DNA of 64,000 nucleotides from Mesoaciditoga sp. (lineage in GTDB: Bacteria; Thermotogota; Thermotogae; Mesoaciditogales; Mesoaciditogaceae), in the NCBI GenBank assembly GCA_015489955.1, contig WFYR01000114.1:61558-125557 (forward strand). Reading direction: 5' to 3'. The translations under genes and the position numbers were made by a program. Below, in pieces: positions 43,422-52,374 of this stretch. Position 1 is the stretch's first letter, and every line of letters starts with the position of its first letter. Below the pieces are notes generated by a model that searched no databases, was not told where the DNA came from, and saw only the letters and a program-made list of their open reading frames with translations.

Positions 43422-44087
43422 TCAGAATTTCTCCTGAAGATCTTTTAAATCCGTGGAAAGAGATATTCCAAACTCAAAGAGTGGGGATTTGAAGATAAAG
43501 GAGTCTGAAAAATAGAAAGTGCCGCTGGTCAACAAGGAAAGTCTAAAACCTTTTTGAAGCAAAAAAGAATACGCCGTTTCCACCATTACAGAGTTAAATT
43601 CTTCGCCATTGGAATTTGGAGGTGAAAGGAAAAAAATACCCTTCGAAAGGTTTTTTGCGATGCTTGAAAAAAACCTTGAGTAAGAAAGAGAAGCTTTTAA
43701 ATTTTCTCCATGGATAGCCATCTCCGCCCAAATATAATTTCTTCCCACTTCACTTATTTTTGATGTAGATAGAGGATACGAAATCTTTCCTATTTTTGTC
43801 TTTGCACCAAGCGACAAAGAAAGAAAAGCATTCTTCCAAATCTTTAAGCCCATGTTCATGTAAAAAACGGGAGTTGATTCTCTAAACATCACCTGAGCGT
43901 AATAGTTTTCGCCAATTCTTAAAGAAGAATAGGGATAACCAACATTTAAAGTGAGAATGGAGGAATTCACATTAACAGAAGTTTCAAAGTTAGAAAGGTA
44001 AAAAGTTATTCCCGCCGCAAATGAACTTGCCACAACAAACAGCAAGAAAAACGATAAAAGAAGTGAAAAACGTGCTTTTACCTTCAT
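43422..44087 (-). CDS. Secreted beta-rich protein of unknown function in the flagellar hook operon
   Basis: The protein of 221 residues has a clear signal peptide (cleavage near residue 25). The mature part is made of alternating polar and hydrophobic strands ending in Phe, suggesting a small outer-membrane barrel or a periplasmic beta protein. No known motif was recognised. Start ATG 44087 has GAGGTAA upstream and lies five bases after the flgL stop, so it is expressed with the hook-associated genes. A role in passage of the flagellum through the outer sheath is possible but unproven. Confidence 0.65.
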   Translation of the reverse strand: MKVKARFSLLLSFFLLFVVASSFAAGITFYLSNFETSVNVNSSILTLNVGYPYSSLRIGENYYAQVMFRESTPVFYMNMGLKIWKNAFLSLSLGAKTKIGKISYPLSTSKISEVGRNYIWAEMAIHGENLKASLSYSRFFSSIAKNLSKGIFFLSPPNSNGEEFNSVMVETAYSFLLQKGFRLSLLTSGTFYFSDSFIFKSPLFEFGISLSTDLKDLQEKF

Positions 44088-44091
44088 AGTA

Positions 44092-45417
44092 TTACCTCAA
44101 AAAATCTGCGAGAGTGGGCAAAAGGGCTTTTGCACTCGATTCTAACGCGGCTTTGTAAACATTCTCTTGCATTGAAAGATCCGAAATTACCTTCACCATA
44201 TCGGCATCCTGCGTTTTGGAAAGCAATTGCGTGATGTACGAGTTGAAATTCGCGTTTTCGTTTATCAATTGAGAAATTATCTGCTCTCTCGAACCTATAT
44301 CCGCCGTCACTTTCTCAAGAGAATTTTCATAGCTTTCCAGATCCTTAAGGTCTTCACCTCGCACTTTGTCAACGTTGTTATCATCCAGATCTTTTATTAT
44401 TTTGTCCAATAATCCTTCTTTTATTCGAGCTATCTTGGTATTTTTAGACAAAGTCGTTACACTGCTTCCAGACGCGTGATTAAGAGTTACATTTGAAGAA
44501 GTGATAACTGCTTCGTTTTCTCCTGATTCTCCTGACAAATCTACACTTCCACCAACGATGGTTAACGATGCCCCAGCGGAAAGCGTTTTAGAACCACTTC
44601 CCGAAGCGATCACCTTACCATTTATAATTACAGAAGTCGCTCCTGAATAGCTTACAGTTGCGCTCGCTCCACTAACATTTTCGACTACCGCATTTATGGT
44701 GCCACCACTTTCTTGAATCTTTCCACCGCTTGATAGATCTATCTTCATGGCGCCATTCAAAGTCATGGCGCTATTTGTAGTCACGTTAAAAGTGCTCAAA
44801 GTGGTCCCACCGGCGGTGGTGTAAGACAACAAACTGTTTGAAACGCTTCCGTTGTAGTGAAAGAGATCTGGCAAAGTCAAATTCGTCTTCACTATAGAAG
44901 TTCCAACTTTTAGATAATTGGCATTTGAAGTTACAGAATTGCTAACGTAATAATAAGTTTCATTTGTTCCGGAACCGGAAGTGACTATGGGAACGCTTGC
45001 CTTTGAACCACTGTAAAGGTACGAATCTCCAACCTTCGTATTTCCAACTTCTACTATGAATTCCCTTATCCTCTTTATTTCATCTGCTATTGCCTTTCTA
45101 TCCGCCGGAGTATTGGTATCGTTAGACGCTTGAACTACCAAAGCATGGACCCTTTGAATAGAAGATGTTAGTTGGCTGAGCATAGAATCGTATCCTTTCA
45201 AATTTCCTTCAACCTGTTCAAGCGAGCTCTTGTAAGCATCTAACTGCCTCAAAGATGAATCGTAAGTTGACGCGAGAAAAGCCCCACTCGGATCTTGCGA
45301 TGGAAATTCAAATTTCTTCCCAGTTGCCGCTTCATGGTGTAAATTTGCCAATCTTTTTAAGATGTTATCAACATCGTTTATAAGCATGTTTTTCATCATG
45401 CTCTGGCTAACTCTCAT
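44092..45417 (-). CDS. flgL: FlgL hook-filament junction protein (HAP3) with long central insertion
   Basis: The protein of 441 residues has flagellin-like helical ends. The N-terminus is MRVSQSMMKNMLINDVDNIL and the C-terminus contains ALESSAKALLPTLADFLR. FlgL connects FlgK to the filament outside the cell. It is longer than the usual roughly 300 residues because of a Ser/Thr/Gly-rich, strand-prone insertion at about residues 190-325, probably a surface-exposed domain. Start ATG 45417 has AGGTGA upstream. It follows flgK by seven bases. Confidence 0.92.
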   Translation of the reverse strand: MRVSQSMMKNMLINDVDNILKRLANLHHEAATGKKFEFPSQDPSGAFLASTYDSSLRQLDAYKSSLEQVEGNLKGYDSMLSQLTSSIQRVHALVVQASNDTNTPADRKAIADEIKRIREFIVEVGNTKVGDSYLYSGSKASVPIVTSGSGTNETYYYVSNSVTSNANYLKVGTSIVKTNLTLPDLFHYNGSVSNSLLSYTTAGGTTLSTFNVTTNSAMTLNGAMKIDLSSGGKIQESGGTINAVVENVSGASATVSYSGATSVIINGKVIASGSGSKTLSAGASLTIVGGSVDLSGESGENEAVITSSNVTLNHASGSSVTTLSKNTKIARIKEGLLDKIIKDLDDNNVDKVRGEDLKDLESYENSLEKVTADIGSREQIISQLINENANFNSYITQLLSKTQDADMVKVISDLSMQENVYKAALESSAKALLPTLADFLR

Positions 45418-45424
45418 CTTCTCA

Positions 45425-47308
45425 TCACCTGACCATATTAACCAACGTTTGAATCATTGAATTCACCGTTGAAATAACCCTTGCGGATGCCGTGTAAGCG
45501 TTCTGATACAAAAGCATTTGAGACATCTCATCGTTTATAGATACGCTTGAAACTTCTTGACGATCGTGTTCTATTTGGTTGACAAGCGAGGAAGTGTTGT
45601 TGTACATTGCCGATGCATTTTGCCCTTCAATACCAATTTTACTCACGAAATTTCCGAAAAAACCGTCCATTGAGGTAACGTTGTCGTAATCGTAAGTTTT
45701 CAAATCCACTATTAGTTGCATACCTCCTGAACCTTGTTCACCTGTCGGGGAAAGCGTTCCCACGGCAGATGAAGGCAAGAACTGTGGAGAAAAATCCGTA
45801 GCCACTCTGCTCGGATCGGAAAGTAAAGAAGAGTTCACACTCATGTGCAAAACGGGGTTGTTAAAAGAAACGCTCAACACTTGAGTTTCATCGGCAACTT
45901 CGGCGTAATGTTTTAAATCTACAGAATAATCACTTTTTAACGTAAATCCAAGAGATTTCAGCAAGGCCTTTGCTCCATCACTTACAGCTTTTATCTCCAC
46001 CGGATTTTCATTTCCATTCGCCTGCCTTAACAGATCGTAGTTGTCATCCTTAGTTGCCCTAACAACCAAATTTCCACGTGGAGCAAGAGAAAATTCCACG
46101 CCAACTTTTGCGGCGTTAACTTTGGATATCAAATCATCCAGTGAATCGTTTGCATTTACCTTTATCAACGCGCCGTTCACATTCAAAGTAACGTCTCCGG
46201 ATATCCCGGCAAAGAGTTCTGAAAGCTTCTTTCTCGGATCGTAAACAATTCCATCTGGAGGATTGGAAGACTCTATTCTGTAAAGCGCGTTGGTTTGTCC
46301 CGGAACGGTTTCAAAGTTAAAAAGAGACTGTCCATGATTTCCGTTCTGATCGTATGATTGGTTTAAAATGGTATTCACCTTGTCGCCCAAATTGAGCATA
46401 AATCCATTCAAAACACTTTCGTAATTAGATACAACTTTATCTCTCAAATGAAATAGCGCACCTATCTTTCCTTCAGTCGGAATGAGTGGAATATTGTTAA
46501 CGGATAAAAAAGATTTGTTGGGCTTTCCATTTATGCGTTGAAACTTAAGCGGCACGTACTTTTGACCTGAAAGCACGTTTATTCCATTTATAGTTATCGC
46601 TATTTCACCGTCTTTGTACGTAACCATCTTAAAATTCGTTTCCTTTGACAGCTTGTCTAAAAGCAAATCTCGTTTGTCAAGCAAATCGTTTGGCTTATTT
46701 CCCAAAACCGATGATTCCCTGATCTTAACGTTCAAATCCGCAATATTTTTGAGAATGGAGTTAACATTTTCCGCCTCAGCTTCAAGTTGATGGGTGTAAT
46801 TGCTTTTCATGGCTTCAAGCGATTTGTAAACGCTTTGAACCTTTTCCAACAAAGCTTTCGCCGATTGAACGAACTCTGCCTTTGCTCCTACACTTGAAGG
46901 AGTGGTGGCAACTTGTTGAGCAGCTTTCCAAAATTCATCGTATTGGCTTCTCAAGCCGGTGCTTCCAAGCATACCAACAAGCTGCTCTATATATTGAAAT
47001 TGTGTGTTAACCTCATCCCAAAAGCCAAGTTTCGAGTTTGCTTGCCTGTATTGCAAATCCAAAAAGGAATCGCGTATCCTCTGAACATCTTTTACCTTTG
47101 AACCAGTTCCAAAGGAAATGGGCATATTAGTTTGAGTTAGTGTTTGCATTGGAAGAGGTGGCATGGTCGTTATTACGGCACGCTGACGCGAAAAACCAGG
47201 CGTGTTGGCATTCGCAATGTTATGCGCAACAACGGACATTGCCATCTGTTGAGTGTACATTCCAAGTACACCCGTGTTTAAACTCATGAACAAACCAGCT
47301 TCCGGCAT
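45425..47308 (-). CDS. flgK: FlgK hook-associated protein 1
   Basis: The protein of 627 residues has the FlgK N-terminus (SLNTGVLGMYTQQMAMSVVAHNIANANTPGFSRQRA split around residue 9-45) and a C-terminus with MSQMLLYQNAYTASARVIS, both typical of the axial proteins. It caps the hook and carries FlgL and the filament. Start ATG 47308 has AGGAGGG upstream. It lies directly after the flgN-like gene. Confidence 0.95.
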   Translation of the reverse strand: MPEAGLFMSLNTGVLGMYTQQMAMSVVAHNIANANTPGFSRQRAVITTMPPLPMQTLTQTNMPISFGTGSKVKDVQRIRDSFLDLQYRQANSKLGFWDEVNTQFQYIEQLVGMLGSTGLRSQYDEFWKAAQQVATTPSSVGAKAEFVQSAKALLEKVQSVYKSLEAMKSNYTHQLEAEAENVNSILKNIADLNVKIRESSVLGNKPNDLLDKRDLLLDKLSKETNFKMVTYKDGEIAITINGINVLSGQKYVPLKFQRINGKPNKSFLSVNNIPLIPTEGKIGALFHLRDKVVSNYESVLNGFMLNLGDKVNTILNQSYDQNGNHGQSLFNFETVPGQTNALYRIESSNPPDGIVYDPRKKLSELFAGISGDVTLNVNGALIKVNANDSLDDLISKVNAAKVGVEFSLAPRGNLVVRATKDDNYDLLRQANGNENPVEIKAVSDGAKALLKSLGFTLKSDYSVDLKHYAEVADETQVLSVSFNNPVLHMSVNSSLLSDPSRVATDFSPQFLPSSAVGTLSPTGEQGSGGMQLIVDLKTYDYDNVTSMDGFFGNFVSKIGIEGQNASAMYNNTSSLVNQIEHDRQEVSSVSINDEMSQMLLYQNAYTASARVISTVNSMIQTLVNMVR

Positions 47309-47773
47309 TTAAGCCCTCCTGTTGAAAACCGTTCCGCTCTTCCCTTTCTCGTATTTGTCGTAAGTTATCCTTTTTCCTCTAATGGCATCCATTAAAACGT
47401 CGAATTCCTCGAGTCTGTAAGCTATCATTTGCTGAATGCCAAGATTCAAAAGGCTCACTTCATTGAGCAATTCGGTCAGCCTCGCTGCCATAAGAGTTAG
47501 ATCGTGACGCAAAGGTTCACCAATGTGCGTCAACAATTCGGATATGGTAGGTTCTACATTGTATCCATTTGCTATTTGTCTGGTAATATCCAATCTTTCA
47601 CTTTCTATTTTGTTTAAATCATCTACCGTCTTCTTTTCTTTTTCCAAAATACTTTTCAACGAGACTGTATCATTTTTTTCAATGGCCTCTCTCTTATCTT
47701 TTAAAACCTCTATCAACTCTGTAACCTTTTCTTTTTCTTCTTCCATCATCTTCATTAATTTTTTTTCCATCAT
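47309..47773 (-). CDS. flgN: FlgN-like export chaperone for FlgK/FlgL
   Basis: The protein of 154 residues is almost entirely helical and coiled-coil, with the FlgN pattern of an N-terminal heptad region and RLTELLNEVSLLNLGIQQMI. FlgN chaperones bind FlgK and FlgL before export. It overlaps flgM by four bases and directly precedes flgK, the normal place for flgN. The low sequence conservation of the family limits certainty. Confidence 0.82.
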   Translation of the reverse strand: MMEKKLMKMMEEEKEKVTELIEVLKDKREAIEKNDTVSLKSILEKEKKTVDDLNKIESERLDITRQIANGYNVEPTISELLTHIGEPLRHDLTLMAARLTELLNEVSLLNLGIQQMIAYRLEEFDVLMDAIRGKRITYDKYEKGKSGTVFNRRA

Positions 47774-48054
47774 AGCTTCCCACCCATCGCGTCGATCATC
47801 CTTCTTGCCAGCTTTTCCGTATCAACGCTGTATTTGCCTGAAAGGACCAACTCTTTGATCTCCATAACGCGCTTTTGCCTTGTTCCTTCACCTTTCATGG
47901 AATACTTCAAAGCCTCCATGAACGATTCGAAATCGACGCCTTTTCCACGTGTGTGTGTGAAAACTTCCCCATTGTATTTTTCTGCTTTGGAAGAGCGTTT
48001 TCCTTTGTTGTTTTCAATAGGTTGTGGAGCGGATGGCACACCATCTATTCGCAT
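47770..48054 (-). CDS. flgM: FlgM anti-sigma-28 factor
   Basis: The protein of 94 residues has a disordered N-terminal half and the C-terminal FlgM helix pattern RVMEIKELVLSGKYSVDTEK followed by LARRMIDAM. FlgM holds FliA inactive until the hook is complete, then is exported. Start ATG 48054 has GGAGGTG eight bases upstream. It is the first gene of the flgM-flgN-flgK-flgL transcript and is itself behind a sigma-28 promoter, giving feedback control. Confidence 0.88.
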   Translation of the reverse strand: MRIDGVPSAPQPIENNKGKRSSKAEKYNGEVFTHTRGKGVDFESFMEALKYSMKGEGTRQKRVMEIKELVLSGKYSVDTEKLARRMIDAMGGKL

Positions 48055-48086
48055 CTCATGTCACCTCCATTTTCCTTCCATAAAGA

Positions 48087-48113
48087 TAATCGGCACAATC
48101 GAGCTTTTCTTTA
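48087..48113 (-). promoter_or_regulatory. Sigma-28 (FliA) promoter of flgM-flgN-flgK-flgL
   Basis: TAAAGAAA (48113-48106), an 11-base spacer and GCCGATTA (48094-48087) on the minus strand match the TAAAGTTT-N11-GCCGATAA consensus well. It lies about 33 bases upstream of flgM. Confidence 0.8.
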
Positions 48114-48128
48114 CCTTTTGTCTTTTGC

Positions 48129-48159
48129 AAAAAATAAAACGGCCTTTAAAAAGCCCGTT
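48129..48159 (-). terminator. Terminator of the ArsB/NhaD-type transporter gene
   Basis: An inverted repeat (48138-48147 with 48150-48159, one mismatch) is followed on the minus strand by a T-rich run. It lies about 40 bases after the transporter stop and separates it from the flagellar promoter. Confidence 0.65.
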
Positions 48160-48196
48160 AGTCTTTTGCAATTCTTTTTAATACCTATGCACAACA

Positions 48197-49498
48197 TCAA
48201 AGCACGTACCTTGCGATCAGGTAAGCACTTGCCGTTACCCCGGATAGCACAACAGCCGGAAGTGCGTATTTGAAGTACGGACTGAATTCCAGTTTCCCCC
48301 TTTCGAGTTTTTGGGTCATTCCGGCAACAACCATATTCGCCGCGGCTCCAACTATCGTTAAGTTTCCTCCAAGGCATTGTCCCATAACCAAAGCCCACCA
48401 CACCAAAGAATTAGAACCAAATATCTTTTCAAAGCCATGAATTATGGGAATCATTATCATAACCGTTGGAACCGCGCTTAAAATCGATGCCATAACCAAA
48501 GCGAGCCAGAAAACGACTATCGTCAAAACGAAGTTGTTTGGTATTAAAATGGATAAAGTGCTGGATATCATATCAGCTATTCCAGTTTGTTCTAAAGCGT
48601 ACACCAATGCAAACATACCAATGAAGAAAAAGATCGTGGGCCAATCTATCCTCGCATAAACTTTTTCCATGGTCTTTGAATTGGCATCTATTAAAAGGAG
48701 AAGCACGGCAGCGGCAACGATGGCAACCGTTGAAGGTGAAATGTTCCAAGATTGTGGAAGAACAAAACCCACTATCGCGCCCAAAAACGTTAAGCTTGAT
48801 TTAATGGCAAGCTTTTTATCGGTAATGGCTGAAAAAGGATTCATATCTTCACGCTTTTCTCTCTTAGGCATTTTAAAGTAATTTTTTTCCTTTCTAAGCC
48901 ACAGGAAAAGCACCACCACCATGGCAAGAACCACACCAGGTGTCGCATTGACGGCGAAGTCAATAAAAGAAAAGTGGTTGGCAAAACCGACGATCATGTT
49001 TGGAGGATCCCCTATTAGGGTCATGCCACCACCAAAGTTCGCAGAAAAAATTATCATCATCAAAAAGGGGAATGGATCCTTATCCAGAGATTCTGTAATG
49101 GCTAAAATAACCGGGACAAAAACCATAACCGTTGAAACGTTGTTTAAAAATGCGGAAGAAAGTGCCACAGTGAAAGCCGTTAAAATGTAAAGCAATTTGA
49201 GGTTTCCTTTACTTATTTTCAGCACCAAAACGGCCAAAAATTGAAAGACTCCTGCGTCACCCATAAATGGAATGATAACCATCAATCCAAGTAAAAGTGC
49301 TATCGTATCAAAATCGACAAACTCTCCGACATGATTTATGGCCAGCTTTGGAACCATGCCAGTAATGGAATTCACTCCTATGATCAAAGCCCCAGCGACA
49401 AAAGAAACACCGGCTTTATCCATTTTTCCAGTTATTATGAAATAATACGCAAACACGAAAAGTGCCACCGTTACAAGTTGCATGGCAAGCATTTTCAT
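48197..49498 (-). CDS. ArsB/NhaD-superfamily ion transporter
   Basis: The protein of 433 residues has about 11-12 TM helices. Conserved ion-transporter superfamily features are the repeated hairpin motifs SAFLNNVSTVMVFVPVI and GGGMTLIGDPPNMIVG in the first half, with LGGNLTIVGAAANMVVAG in the second. This matches the ArsB/NhaD and related SLC13-like group. The substrate could be sodium/proton exchange, arsenite or dicarboxylate; no arsenic genes are nearby, so Na+/H+ exchange is a mild preference. Start ATG 49498 has GGAG five bases upstream. Confidence 0.82.
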   Translation of the reverse strand: MKMLAMQLVTVALFVFAYYFIITGKMDKAGVSFVAGALIIGVNSITGMVPKLAINHVGEFVDFDTIALLLGLMVIIPFMGDAGVFQFLAVLVLKISKGNLKLLYILTAFTVALSSAFLNNVSTVMVFVPVILAITESLDKDPFPFLMMIIFSANFGGGMTLIGDPPNMIVGFANHFSFIDFAVNATPGVVLAMVVVLFLWLRKEKNYFKMPKREKREDMNPFSAITDKKLAIKSSLTFLGAIVGFVLPQSWNISPSTVAIVAAAVLLLLIDANSKTMEKVYARIDWPTIFFFIGMFALVYALEQTGIADMISSTLSILIPNNFVLTIVVFWLALVMASILSAVPTVMIMIPIIHGFEKIFGSNSLVWWALVMGQCLGGNLTIVGAAANMVVAGMTQKLERGKLEFSPYFKYALPAVVLSGVTASAYLIARYVL

Positions 49499-49514
49499 TC
49501 ACACTCCGTCTTTA

Positions 49515-50471
49515 TCAGTTTTTCAAAGCGTTTGCAACGTATTCTATACTCTTTTTCACAGCGGGAGTTTTGAAAACTTTTGCAATATCATCGAGGCGAA
49601 CCAACCAGCCATCTCTTCTGCGTTTCACGGTTATGTAGTACAGTTGTGGAAATTTACCATCAACCCCGATCACTCTCAAGACGTACTCATCTCTTCCCTT
49701 AAAAAAGCCCCTGAATTCGACAAACAATTCGTTCTCACGAAATCTCATGGTAGAGAGTGTTTCAAGTTTCTTACTTACCACTTCTTCAGAAATTTCTTTT
49801 ATGTGGGCGTGAGGCAAATCTTGTCCCTCCAGTATCCTATTTATTTCAAAATTTTTTGGATGAGAAATTATAGACCAGCTTTTTCTGCCTAACCTTTCCC
49901 ATTTTCTTCCGTACTTGGTGGCTTTTATCGGTTTTAATGTATGGGTAACATGATCTATTTCCAGCTCTTTTAAGTTATTAACAGTCCATTCAAAATAAAA
50001 AGCGTCGTCTGTAACCGCTACGAATTTTCCAGAATCCTTTAAAATGGAAGAAACAACCTTCAAAAAATCTTTCTCAAAAAGCCTCTTTCCCTCTTGAGAC
50101 TTCTTTGGCCATGGAATCGGGTAAAAGGCAAGGAACAGATCAACGCTCTTATCGCCAAACAGTTCTCTTGCCAGAAACTTTGCATCTCCCCTTACAAATT
50201 TCACATTTTCAATCTTCATATCGTAAGCCCTTTTTACAGCTTTTTCGCAAGATATTTCGGAATTCTCTATTCCTATGAATAGATCTTTTTTTCTGGCTTT
50301 TGCCATTCTCGTGATCAATTCTCCATTACCGAATCCTACTTCTACCACGATTTTTCCACTTATGGAAAATGAGCTATCGAAGAATGGGGTTTTCAAAATG
50401 TAAGGATCCAAAAGATATTTTTCAAACGCTTTCGATATTCTCAAAGTTTTGGAGACGGTAGAGTTTTGCAT
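49515..50471 (-). CDS. trmB: tRNA (guanine-N7)-methyltransferase with C-terminal extension
   Basis: The protein of 318 residues has a TrmB methyltransferase domain: the SAM loop VEVGFGNGELITRMA, GIENSEISCEKA, and the catalytic AFYPIPWPKKSQEGKR. It makes m7G46 in tRNA. About 110 extra residues at the C-terminus go beyond the usual 200-220 residue bacterial enzyme. Start ATG 50471 has AGGAGGAG upstream and lies 50 bases inside the 3' end of the preceding ABC exporter gene in another frame. Confidence 0.92.
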   Translation of the reverse strand: MQNSTVSKTLRISKAFEKYLLDPYILKTPFFDSSFSISGKIVVEVGFGNGELITRMAKARKKDLFIGIENSEISCEKAVKRAYDMKIENVKFVRGDAKFLARELFGDKSVDLFLAFYPIPWPKKSQEGKRLFEKDFLKVVSSILKDSGKFVAVTDDAFYFEWTVNNLKELEIDHVTHTLKPIKATKYGRKWERLGRKSWSIISHPKNFEINRILEGQDLPHAHIKEISEEVVSKKLETLSTMRFRENELFVEFRGFFKGRDEYVLRVIGVDGKFPQLYYITVKRRRDGWLVRLDDIAKVFKTPAVKKSIEYVANALKN

Positions 50472-52374
50472 AAACTCCTCCTAATTTAAGCAATTCGCTG
50501 TGACTTCCTTCTTCAACTATCCTTCCATCGTGAATAACTATTATTCTACTGACGTCTCTTATTGTGGAAAGGCGATGGGCTATTATCAATGTTGTCCTTG
50601 ACGTGGTAAGCTTTTTTATCGCTCTTTGAATCATTGCTTCCGTTTCAACATCTATATTGGCAGTGGCCTCATCCATTATAACAACTTTAGGATCTCTAAC
50701 AAAGGCCCGAATGATCGAGATCAGTTGGCGTTGCCCTGTGGACAAATTTGTTCCACCTTCTCTAACTTTTGTTTCAATTCCATTGGGAAGAGAATTGATG
50801 AATTTTTCTAATTCTAAATCTCTCACAGCTTTTAACACCTTTTCCCTGCTTATGCTTTTATCCCAGAGTGTTATGTTGTCTTCAACACTCCCTGAAAAAA
50901 GCATCACTTCCTGAAGAACTATGTTTACTTTCTTTCTGAGCTCTTCAAATGGGCACTCTTTTACTTCTACTCCTCCGATTTTAACGCTTCCACGTTTGTA
51001 CTCATACAAACCCGTTAGAATGGATGAAATGGTCGATTTACCGGCTCCCGTATGTCCAACAATAGCCACTTTTTCCCCATCTTTCATTTTGAAAGAAATG
51101 TCTTTCAGGATCCAATCCTCGTCGTTGTAAGAAAACCAAAGATCTTTAACTTCTATATCTCCACTTTTAATAACAAAAGAAGTTCTTGGATTTTGGGGAA
51201 GGGGCCTATTCAACAATCCCTTTATTCTTTCAACAGATGTCATAGACGATTGAAGATTTGAGAAATTTTCCGCCATGTCGTTTATAGGATGAAATAGCAT
51301 TCCAATGTAACTCACAAACGCAAAGAGGGTACCTATTTCCAGGTTTCCGGCAATTATTGATTTAGCTCCAAACCATATTAAAAGCGTTATGGCAAAGTAC
51401 CTCGTAAAGTCTATAGTTGGTCTAAAGATGGCGTAAATAAAAACCATTTTCATCGATGAATGGTAATAATCGTTGTTGATGACGTAGAATTCTCTGGACT
51501 TCTCTTTTTCTTTGTTGAAAAGAAACGTTACTATCATACCGTTTAAATGTTCTGCAAGAAAAGCGTTTAGCGCTGCCAGCTTTGCCCTCATAATTCTGTA
51601 AGCTTTTCTAGAGAAAAATCTGAAAACGTAAATTATAAAAGCCACAAATCCAAAGACTGGCAGCAGTATCAAAAACAATCGTGGATTCATCACGAACATC
51701 ACGTAAAGAATACCAGCTATCAATACCGCATCTTTGAACGTGGAAGCGATTATCTTTGAGAACATATCGTTAAGATTTTGAACGTCGTTGGTAACTCTCG
51801 TAACAAGACGTCCACTTATATTTGAATCAAAGAATTTCATTGGCTGTCTGAGCACGTGAGAAAACAATGTATTTCTTACATCGTTAACGGTTCTTATGGC
51901 AACGAGCTGTGATGTCCACTCCTCAAGATAAGTTATGATAAAGATGAAAAGATATATCAAAAACACTTCAAACGCTATAACGCTCACTTCGTAAATTCTC
52001 ATTCTATCAAAAGAAGAAACGTTGACTTTGTATCTCAGTTTTTTCCCCACGATGTACATTTGGCCCTTCTCTTTTTCGATTTCGTACTGACCATTTTTCT
52101 TTGGCACGAAGTAATTATTCCCACCCTTTACCGCGTAAGGTTTTGGATGTTGAATCATCATGTAGGTTGTAGGATGAAGATAAAAATTTATGGCATTTTT
52201 CATCAAAAAAGGCGGTATTAAAGAAAGAAGACTCACGGAAATCATCAATATTATGGACAGAGTTAACATCTTCCAATACGGTTTTATGTACTTAAAAGCC
52301 CATCGAAAAAGTTCTACATTCTCAAAAAACGAAACATTGTACTCTTCTCTTTCTCTTTGATTTGATGCATTCAT
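50422..52374 (-). CDS. ABC exporter half-transporter, canonical-ATPase partner (TM288-like)
   Basis: The protein of 650 residues has six TM helices followed by an ABC domain. Its Walker B is intact (VVIMDEATA, catalytic Glu 569), but its signature motif is degenerate (LSTGQ, residues 544-548, instead of LSGGQ). A roughly 60-residue insertion (about 75-135) lies between the first two TM helices and should face outside. This matches one half of heterodimeric exporters such as Thermotoga TM287/TM288. Its likely partner is the half-transporter at 53798, separated by dnaA. Start ATG overlaps the dnaA stop by four bases. Confidence 0.88.
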   Translation of the reverse strand: MNASNQREREEYNVSFFENVELFRWAFKYIKPYWKMLTLSIILMISVSLLSLIPPFLMKNAINFYLHPTTYMMIQHPKPYAVKGGNNYFVPKKNGQYEIEKEKGQMYIVGKKLRYKVNVSSFDRMRIYEVSVIAFEVFLIYLFIFIITYLEEWTSQLVAIRTVNDVRNTLFSHVLRQPMKFFDSNISGRLVTRVTNDVQNLNDMFSKIIASTFKDAVLIAGILYVMFVMNPRLFLILLPVFGFVAFIIYVFRFFSRKAYRIMRAKLAALNAFLAEHLNGMIVTFLFNKEKEKSREFYVINNDYYHSSMKMVFIYAIFRPTIDFTRYFAITLLIWFGAKSIIAGNLEIGTLFAFVSYIGMLFHPINDMAENFSNLQSSMTSVERIKGLLNRPLPQNPRTSFVIKSGDIEVKDLWFSYNDEDWILKDISFKMKDGEKVAIVGHTGAGKSTISSILTGLYEYKRGSVKIGGVEVKECPFEELRKKVNIVLQEVMLFSGSVEDNITLWDKSISREKVLKAVRDLELEKFINSLPNGIETKVREGGTNLSTGQRQLISIIRAFVRDPKVVIMDEATANIDVETEAMIQRAIKKLTTSRTTLIIAHRLSTIRDVSRIIVIHDGRIVEEGSHSELLKLGGVYAKLYRLQNFENIESV

